Source: a virus
Length of the DNA: 20,253 nucleotides
IMG/VR virus record: IMGVR_UViG_3300020404_000081
Span: 1 to 20,253 of that record
Direction: 5' to 3' (one strand)
Notes under the pieces: model-generated
What the model was told of the DNA's origin: nothing
The model's input: the letters and a program-made list of their open reading frames with translations, nothing else
Database searches by the model: none
Shown here: positions 14,038-20,253 of the stretch, piece by piece
Numbering within the stretch: the stretch's first letter is position 1
Layout: each line of letters starts with the position of its first letter
Program-made: the position numbers and the translations under genes

Positions 14038-17000
14038 ATGGCAGATTTTATTTTAGGAAGACTTAAATTTCACTTTAAAGGAGATTGGGTTACAGGAACG
14101 GCATATATTAAAGATGATGTCGTAAGATACGGAGGAAATAGCTTCGTAGCGATGGCGAACCATACAGGTTCAGCTGCGTTTGAAACAGATTTAACAGCAA
14201 CCAAATGGAAAAAGATGGTTGCAGGACAAGAATGGAAAGGCGCTTGGCAAGCAACTACAGCTTATAAAGTTGATGATGTTGTACAATGGGGAGGTTCTAC
14301 TTTCGTATGTAATGAAGCGCACACTTCACAATCAGATTTATATGACGACACTAGTAAATGGACTTCTTTTGTTCCAGGATTTAACTGGACAGGAACTTAT
14401 ACTGCTTCAACAGCATATAAAGTAAACGACTTAGCGAAATACGGTGCAAATGTTTATATTTGTTCAGTTGAACATACTGCCGCTTCAACAATAGATACAA
14501 CTAAATTTTCACTATTCGTTTCTGGATTAGAATTTGAAGATTCATACAACTCTGGTACTGCCTACCAAGCTGGTGATGTTGTAACCTACGGAGGTTATAA
14601 CTATGTCGCAATTCAACAATCTACAGGTCAATCACCTTATAACAATGCAACATACTGGGAAGTACTTACAACTGGATTTAAAATGGTTGGTACTTATGCC
14701 GGTGCAACTGCTTATAAAACTGGTGATGTAGTTAGATATGGTGGTCATACATATGTTGCAAAAACAGACGCAACTGGTATTGTACCAACAACAACTGCAA
14801 CTTGGGATTTATTAAACGAAGGATTTAACTGGAGAGATAGTTGGGCAGACGCAACTGCTTATGCTCCTGGTGACGCAATCGGTTATGGTTCATCTTCTTA
14901 CAGATGTAAACTTGCTCACACTTCTTCTGCTGTACAAGGTGACGCAAAAAGACCTGACTATGATACAGGCGGAGTTTACTGGGATTTAGTTGCTGAAGGT
15001 GATTCAAACTTTGTTACCACTAGTAGAGGTGACTTATTAACTAGAAACGCTACACAAAATATTAGACTACCAATTGGTACAGCTGGTTCAGTTGTACAAT
15101 CAGACGGAACAGATGTTAGTTGGGGAATACCTGGGGTTACAACAAATGTATTCTTTGTTGCAAAACACGGTGCTGACAACGATCCATCTACTGATACAGG
15201 TAGAGGTACTTCACTAGACAAACCTTGGTTAACACTTGCATACGCAATGGCTTGGATTAATTCAAATGTTGCTGCTAGTGCTTACAAAACGGTTTATGTA
15301 AAAACTGGAACTTACGAAGAGGCATTGCCTATCGTTCTTTCTGCTAATACACAATTAGTTGGAGACGGAGTAAGAAGTACAAGAATTACACCTGCTTCTG
15401 GAAATTCAGTAGTTGCAGGATTAACAAACACACCAAACAATCGTGCTGATATGTTTAGAGTACATAACGGTACAACGGTTACTGGTTTCACATTTAGTGG
15501 AATGGTTGGAACTATGGGAAGTGCTGACTCATATGGAGTTGCAAGACCTAATACTTCTGACGGTGCAACACGAAGTGGTGTTGTATTTGCATTAGACCCA
15601 GGAACTGGAGTTGGTGATACAACTACACACATTACAACTAAATCACCATTTATTCAGAATTGTACACACTTTGGTACAGGTTCTGTTGGTATTAAAATTG
15701 ACGGTGCATTACACAACTCTGGAAACAGAAGTATACTTGCAAACGACTTTACACAGGTAACTTCTGGAGGTGTTGGAGTATGGGCACTTGCAAATGCAAA
15801 ATCAGAATTAGTATCTGTATTTACATATTACGCACATCACGGTTACTTATGTGATAGTGGTGCTGTTATGAGAAGTTTGAACTCAAACAACTCTTACGGT
15901 GAATACGGTTCAACAGCTGCTGGTATTGACGCAAACGAAACGCCATATACTGGTAATGTAGATTTAAGAGATAACGAAGCTCAAGTAGGAAGAGTATTAG
16001 TATCTGGTTCAGGTATCGGAAGATTAGAATTACAATATGCAGGACAATCATATTCTTCTGCTTCAATTGCAATTGCCGGTTCTGGTGCTTCAGGAACTGC
16101 GTCTGCTTCTTTTAGTGATGGCGCTGTAAACTTTATTAAAGTTAACACAACAGGTTCTACACACTTTACTACAACAGGATTTGCACAATCAGGAACTGCA
16201 AGTACAATTAAACTTGCTGCTTCTGACTCACAACCTGATGACTTCTACAATGGTATGAGAATTACGGTTTACACAGGAACTGGTTATGGTAACACAGGTG
16301 TTATCGCTGACTATGTTGCTTCTACAAAAACTTGTACGGTACAAAAAGAAAATGGTACTGCAGGATTTGATGTATTTGTAAACTCTGGATTATCAGCTGC
16401 AACATCTTTTGATACAACAACAGGTTACGAAATTGAACCTAGAGTTGCTTTAAGTGGTGGTGGTTCTCCTAGTAGAAACGCACTCGCAAGAGCAGTTGTA
16501 GAAAATCAACAAGTTTCAAAAATTCTTATATTAGACGGTGGTGCTGGTTATTCTTCTGCACCAACGGTAACAATTACAGACCCTAACGCAAGTACGGTTG
16601 CTACTGCAACTTCACATATTGCTGACGGTGTAATATCACAAACAACAATAACAAGTGCTGGTTCTGGATACAAAACAGAAACTTCAACTGCTACTATCAC
16701 TGGTAACGGTTTTGCTGAAATTCAAAGTGAAGGTACTGCCTTTGTAAGATTAACAGGATTATCTAAATCGCCAACAGGTGGTGACATTGTTGAATTTGCT
16801 GGAATAACAAACCAAGCATATTATGTTGTTGGTGTAACCGGTTATTCAAGTGGTGCTGGTTTAGTTAGAGTAAATCCTAAATTTACAACTTCTAATCAAC
16901 CAACTCACGCTGAAACTGCAACTTTAAGAAGTAATTACTCAAACATTAGATTGACTGGACACGACTTCTTGGATGTAGGTACTGGTGATTTTACAACAAC

Positions 17001-17754
17001 AAATTATCCTAACACACCAACTCAAGCGCCTGACGCAAATGATGAAATCTTTGAAGCAGATAGAGGAAGAGTATTCTACTCATCTACTGACCAAGACGGT
17101 AACTTTAGAGTTGGTAACTTGTTTAGAATTGAACAGGCAACTGGTAAAGCAACATTGAATGCTGAAGCATTTGACCTTTCAGGATTACAAGAATTGAGTT
17201 TAGGCTCAAACGCACAAGGTAATTTCGGTGCTACAATTAATGAATTTAGTACTGACGGAACATTAGCAGATAATTCTGATAGTGCTCTAGTTACCGAAAG
17301 AGCGATTAAGACTTATGTAGATGGTCAACTTGGTGGAGGACAGAATGATTTATCAGTTAACTCATTAACTGCTGGTTCAATTACTGCTTCTGGCACAGCG
17401 ATTTCTACAACAGGTGTTGCGGGAAGTGATGTAAACTTATCTATTGGAACACAAAACAATGGTATAATTTCATTTACTTCACAAACACAAACAGCAATCA
17501 CTCCGACTGCGAATAATGATATAGTTAATAAATCTTATGTTGACGCACAAGGAACACCAACTTTACAAACACTTTCAATTGATGATGACACATTAGACTT
17601 GAAGAGAAGAGTTATCACAAACGCTAATGAGTTAATACAGAAAGAAAGTGCTTACTTTGATGGTACGGATGCTACTGAAGGATTTGAATTTATCAACGGA
17701 ACAATGCAAATTAACATTGATAAATCTGGAGACTTGGTAATAGAAACAACATAA
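14038..17754 (+). CDS. Large tail fibre with six repeats and a beta-helix, 1238 residues
   Basis: Residues 14-296 hold six repeats of a module of about 50 residues, each with TAYxxxDVVxYGG-like cores, resembling small carbohydrate-binding (CBM5/12-like) domains. A segment starting near 372 (FFVAKHGADNDPSTDTG, TVYVKTGTYEE, TQLVGDGVRST) is a right-handed beta-helix of the pectate-lyase type known from cyanophage fibres. The C-terminal part (GRVFYSSTDQDGNFRVG, INEFSTDGTL, SALVTERAIKTYVDG) is a conserved fibre region. It is probably the receptor-contacting or polysaccharide-processing fibre. The N-terminal lead resembles that of the next gene. GAGAGAGAT (14025-14033) precedes the ATG. Confidence 0.92.
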   Translation: MADFILGRLKFHFKGDWVTGTAYIKDDVVRYGGNSFVAMANHTGSAAFETDLTATKWKKMVAGQEWKGAWQATTAYKVDDVVQWGGSTFVCNEAHTSQSDLYDDTSKWTSFVPGFNWTGTYTASTAYKVNDLAKYGANVYICSVEHTAASTIDTTKFSLFVSGLEFEDSYNSGTAYQAGDVVTYGGYNYVAIQQSTGQSPYNNATYWEVLTTGFKMVGTYAGATAYKTGDVVRYGGHTYVAKTDATGIVPTTTATWDLLNEGFNWRDSWADATAYAPGDAIGYGSSSYRCKLAHTSSAVQGDAKRPDYDTGGVYWDLVAEGDSNFVTTSRGDLLTRNATQNIRLPIGTAGSVVQSDGTDVSWGIPGVTTNVFFVAKHGADNDPSTDTGRGTSLDKPWLTLAYAMAWINSNVAASAYKTVYVKTGTYEEALPIVLSANTQLVGDGVRSTRITPASGNSVVAGLTNTPNNRADMFRVHNGTTVTGFTFSGMVGTMGSADSYGVARPNTSDGATRSGVVFALDPGTGVGDTTTHITTKSPFIQNCTHFGTGSVGIKIDGALHNSGNRSILANDFTQVTSGGVGVWALANAKSELVSVFTYYAHHGYLCDSGAVMRSLNSNNSYGEYGSTAAGIDANETPYTGNVDLRDNEAQVGRVLVSGSGIGRLELQYAGQSYSSASIAIAGSGASGTASASFSDGAVNFIKVNTTGSTHFTTTGFAQSGTASTIKLAASDSQPDDFYNGMRITVYTGTGYGNTGVIADYVASTKTCTVQKENGTAGFDVFVNSGLSAATSFDTTTGYEIEPRVALSGGGSPSRNALARAVVENQQVSKILILDGGAGYSSAPTVTITDPNASTVATATSHIADGVISQTTITSAGSGYKTETSTATITGNGFAEIQSEGTAFVRLTGLSKSPTGGDIVEFAGITNQAYYVVGVTGYSSGAGLVRVNPKFTTSNQPTHAETATLRSNYSNIRLTGHDFLDVGTGDFTTTNYPNTPTQAPDANDEIFEADRGRVFYSSTDQDGNFRVGNLFRIEQATGKATLNAEAFDLSGLQELSLGSNAQGNFGATINEFSTDGTLADNSDSALVTERAIKTYVDGQLGGGQNDLSVNSLTAGSITASGTAISTTGVAGSDVNLSIGTQNNGIISFTSQTQTAITPTANNDIVNKSYVDAQGTPTLQTLSIDDDTLDLKRRVITNANELIQKESAYFDGTDATEGFEFINGTMQINIDKSGDLVIETT
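14077..14997 (+). repeat. Six tandem fibre repeats of about 50 residues
   Basis: Repeat cores lie at residues 14-44, 67-97, 118-147, 167-197, 217-247 and 266-296 of the large fibre protein, with 49-53 residues between starts. Each has an aromatic lead, TAY, a D-V-V (or D-A-I or D-L-A) strand, an YGG-like turn and an aromatic strand. They are diverged at DNA level, so the array is old. Confidence 0.85.
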
Positions 17755-17757
17755 ATA
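17750..17757 (+). promoter_or_regulatory. Variant late promoter (CATAAATA)
   Basis: This is a one-base variant of TATAAATA, partly overlapping the end of the fibre gene (the stop TAA lies at 17752-17754). It stands 24 bases before the ATG at 17782. That is the same spacing as the exact copies, so it is probably functional, perhaps weaker. Confidence 0.5.
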
Positions 17758-17781
17758 ATAGTTAAATAGGAAGATATAAAA

Positions 17782-20253
17782 ATGGCAACAACAAAAACTA
17801 GAATTGGTAATCTGTTCTTCAATTATCAAGGTGAATATTCTGCTACGAAGACTTATCATAAAGATGATGTTGTATTATACAACAATTCTGATTTTATCTG
17901 CGTAAAAAATTCATCTACGACAGGACAAGCACCTGACACAGGAACAGAAGCTCAACAAAAAAGATATGTAAGGGTAACTATTGCTACATCAGCAAGTACT
18001 GGTGGCAATGCCTTTAAATGGGACGGCGAAGCAGCTTGGCCTGCTACAGAAGTACAATACAAAATTGGTGATACTTTAGTATTATACCAAGACGGTAATG
18101 ACTTTGATGATAACTCAATAGCATTTTCAACTTCGTCTACTTCAAAAGAAAACAATTTATACCACACAGATGTAACCTATATGTTAGACGGTAAATCTGT
18201 TGGTGGTGGAACTGCAAGTGGTGAATACTTTAACTCTGGTACATTTAACAATGCTGCTAAAAGAGAAATAAGAATAGAAATTACTGCTGAAACACCAAAA
18301 GAATTATACATTTTTAATTATCAAAATCCTTCTGCTACTTGGGGACCTAAATTAGTTGTTGCCGAGAACCAAGTATGGAAAGAAATTAGACAATCATTTA
18401 AATGGAGAGGTGACCACGACAATACAAACGCAAGTGGTTCATATTTAACTTATCAACCAAATGATGTTGTAAGAATAAATGTACCTGTTGATAATGACTT
18501 TTCAACAAACAATCAGTATTCTGGAAACCAAATACAAAAAATCAGAGCAACTTATATATGTTTAAAAACACATACTTGTGATGGTACTGACAAATATTTA
18601 CCTTGGGACCAAGATACAGATACAGACGAAAACAAATGGTGGGAAAGAATTTCAGAAGAACATCAATTTGATGAAGAAACAATAACAGATAGTGGTTCTG
18701 TTGTTTCTATCAATAACATTTCTGCTGCTTCTCCTGCAAGACAACAAGGATTTTATCCTTTCGTAAATACTAAAAACATAACTGCCGCTGCTGAAAACTC
18801 AAATGCTGGTAGAACTGGTGGATATAACCCACCTATGGTTAATGTAACCGTTGAAGGTTACCAATCTGTTAAATCAGTTGGAAACTTCTCTACTGCACAT
18901 TACAAAAGAAAACCTGGTGTTTACAGAAACTTAACTCAATCTTCAACTTCAGGTGCTGGTTCAAACGCAAACTTTGATATTGAAGTAGACAACAATGGTA
19001 AAGTAATTAGAGTAGAGGTTACGAAAAAATCACTTGGTGGTCAAATGGGTGGTTTAGGATACGCACAAAACGAAACGATTACAATAGGTGACTCACTTCT
19101 AGGAAGTGGTGGTGCACCTGACTTTACTTTTGATGTATTAACAATTGGTACTTGGGGTGCTCTTAATATAGAAATCGCTAGAGACCAAAAAAGAGGAATG
19201 CAAAACGCACAATGGGAAAACAATGACGAAGCTGAAATGCTTGGTGGTGAGAACAATGCTGCTTCTGACCAACTAGGTATTGACGGACAAGTATTCTATT
19301 CTTCTGCGAATGTAACCTTTGATGTTGTATCTACACAAAAGAAAGCAAGAGGTTATCAAAACTTCTATAGTGGAAACAGATTAGAATGTATGGCATTATG
19401 TAATGAAAACGGACCTATCGGAGATGACCATCCGTTATACAGATTGCCTGGACAATTCCAACAAGCACAATGTGTTAACTGGCCGTGTTTTATTAATGGT
19501 CGTGGCGGAATTACAAGTTGGGGTTCAAACTCTAACGGTCAAAACGGACAAGACCAAGGTTCAATTTTAACTGGAGTTGGAATGGTATTTCCATTCCTAG
19601 ATTGGTACAGAAGTACAGACAATGGTGGTTCTGGAATTCACACTACTCCTGATGGAGAAGTACCAAAAGCAATTCAACTATTATCTGGATACGAAGTTGG
19701 TATGGCACTATTTAATAATGGTGAAGTATACCATTGGGGTTACGGAGGTCACGGACAAAATGGTGACGCTGCTACTTCAAACAGAGGATATCCAGTAAGA
19801 TGTGGTGGAACATACCAAGAAATTTATCTTGCTGCTAATACTTCTACACACACTTTTAAAGATACTAGAATTAAAAGAATTTACATAACTAATTGGGGCG
19901 GAGACAATAACACAAGTACACATAGTTGTTATGCGTTAGATACTGACGGCGAACTATGGGCTTGGGGTTACAATGGTTACGGTCAATTAGGACAAAATAA
20001 TACTTCTGATTTAAGTAGACCAACAAAAATTAATAAGACAGCTTACTTTAATGGTAATAAGATTGACGCTTTCTGGACTGCTGGTGCAGGATACGCTTTC
20101 TGTTATGCTTTAGATGTAACCGGAAAACTTTATAGTTGGGGTTACAATGGATATGGTCAGTTAGGACAAACTAATACAACTAACTTATCAGTACCTACAG
20201 AAGTTCCAGGTATCACTTGGGATAACGGTGCTTCAAATCCAGGTAAGATTAAA
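17782..20253 (+). CDS. RCC1-repeat tail fibre protein, incomplete at the right edge
   Basis: The frame from ATG 17782 (AGGAAG at 17768-17773) has no stop to the window end, giving 824 residues. The N-terminus (RIGNLFFNYQGEYSATKTY) resembles that of the preceding fibre. One CBM-like module follows (HKDDVVLYNNSDFICV), then further fibre-like beta sequence. From about residue 577 there are RCC1-type units: ITSWGSNSNGQNGQ, GEVYHWGYGGHGQNG (648-662), GELWAWGYNGYGQLGQ (723-738) and GKLYSWGYNGYGQLGQ (781-796). The last two start 58 residues apart, the usual blade spacing of a seven-bladed propeller, which may continue beyond the edge. A receptor-binding or host-surface role is likely; the propeller call is strong. 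Confidence 0.88.
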   Translation, partial: MATTKTRIGNLFFNYQGEYSATKTYHKDDVVLYNNSDFICVKNSSTTGQAPDTGTEAQQKRYVRVTIATSASTGGNAFKWDGEAAWPATEVQYKIGDTLVLYQDGNDFDDNSIAFSTSSTSKENNLYHTDVTYMLDGKSVGGGTASGEYFNSGTFNNAAKREIRIEITAETPKELYIFNYQNPSATWGPKLVVAENQVWKEIRQSFKWRGDHDNTNASGSYLTYQPNDVVRINVPVDNDFSTNNQYSGNQIQKIRATYICLKTHTCDGTDKYLPWDQDTDTDENKWWERISEEHQFDEETITDSGSVVSINNISAASPARQQGFYPFVNTKNITAAAENSNAGRTGGYNPPMVNVTVEGYQSVKSVGNFSTAHYKRKPGVYRNLTQSSTSGAGSNANFDIEVDNNGKVIRVEVTKKSLGGQMGGLGYAQNETITIGDSLLGSGGAPDFTFDVLTIGTWGALNIEIARDQKRGMQNAQWENNDEAEMLGGENNAASDQLGIDGQVFYSSANVTFDVVSTQKKARGYQNFYSGNRLECMALCNENGPIGDDHPLYRLPGQFQQAQCVNWPCFINGRGGITSWGSNSNGQNGQDQGSILTGVGMVFPFLDWYRSTDNGGSGIHTTPDGEVPKAIQLLSGYEVGMALFNNGEVYHWGYGGHGQNGDAATSNRGYPVRCGGTYQEIYLAANTSTHTFKDTRIKRIYITNWGGDNNTSTHSCYALDTDGELWAWGYNGYGQLGQNNTSDLSRPTKINKTAYFNGNKIDAFWTAGAGYAFCYALDVTGKLYSWGYNGYGQLGQTNTTNLSVPTEVPGITWDNGASNPGKIK
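19513..20253 (+). repeat. RCC1-type repeats (four visible, more likely beyond the edge)
   Basis: Four WG-centred units lie in the second fibre. The cores at 19963-20001 and 20137-20175 are nearly identical in DNA, 174 bases apart, so those two probably duplicated recently. The earlier two are more diverged. The block is cut by the window end. Confidence 0.75.

Noticed and set aside
1-20253. tRNA genes, CRISPR arrays, insertion sequences
   Set aside because: No cloverleaf-like segments, spaced identical repeats, transposase or inverted-repeat ends were seen; nearly all bases are coding.

Overview
The window is one continuous plus-strand stretch of an AT-rich, tightly packed, tailed-phage genome. 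Four sites match or nearly match the T4 late promoter (TATAAATA), each just upstream of a virion gene. The virion genes resemble tail, adapter and fibre proteins of marine T4-like myoviruses. Low GC and this protein style suggest a marine phage of a low-GC host such as a SAR11- or cyanobacteria-type bacterium; the host itself cannot be read from the sequence. I see no tRNA, CRISPR array, insertion sequence or strong intrinsic terminator, and no gene-free stretch longer than about 70 bases.

Left part (about 1-10050): after the tail of an upstream gene (3-137) comes a run of 13 genes, almost all overlapping or separated by 0-10 bases, so probably one transcript. It holds four divergent radical SAM proteins (137-1168, 3753-4805, 5352-6446, 7952-8899), each with CX3CX2C near the N-terminus and extra C-terminal cysteines of SPASM/Twitch type. 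It also holds two tandem 2-oxoglutarate/Fe(II) dioxygenase-like proteins (6436-6888, 6878-7399), a protein faintly resembling sialyltransferase/DUF115 enzymes (8889-9677), and five unrecognised proteins. Next to the first radical SAM gene lies a 257-residue protein (1162-1935). Its body looks like a virion beta-repeat protein, and its last 16 residues are CHSSCHGSCHGSRGRR, a (Cys-His-Xaa-Ser)x3 tail encoded by three near-perfect 12-base repeats.

Right part (10063-20253): structural genes in modules, four of them headed by a late-promoter-like site. They are a small coiled-coil protein and an Ig-like protein, a small protein, two proteins sharing an adapter-like N-terminus, three small virion proteins, a 1238-residue fibre with six repeats of about 50 residues and a beta-helix, and a fibre carrying RCC1-type propeller repeats that runs off the right edge.

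The most interesting reading (inference) is a phage-encoded post-translational modification system resembling RiPP maturation: radical SAM/SPASM enzymes, possibly with the dioxygenases, modify the CHxS tail of a virion protein made from the same operon, giving a chemically altered peptide displayed on the particle. The nearest known idea is the bacterial His-Xaa-Ser (Hxs) system of radical SAM enzymes with a repeat-bearing partner. Here every HxS unit is preceded by Cys and the carrier looks like a phage structural protein.
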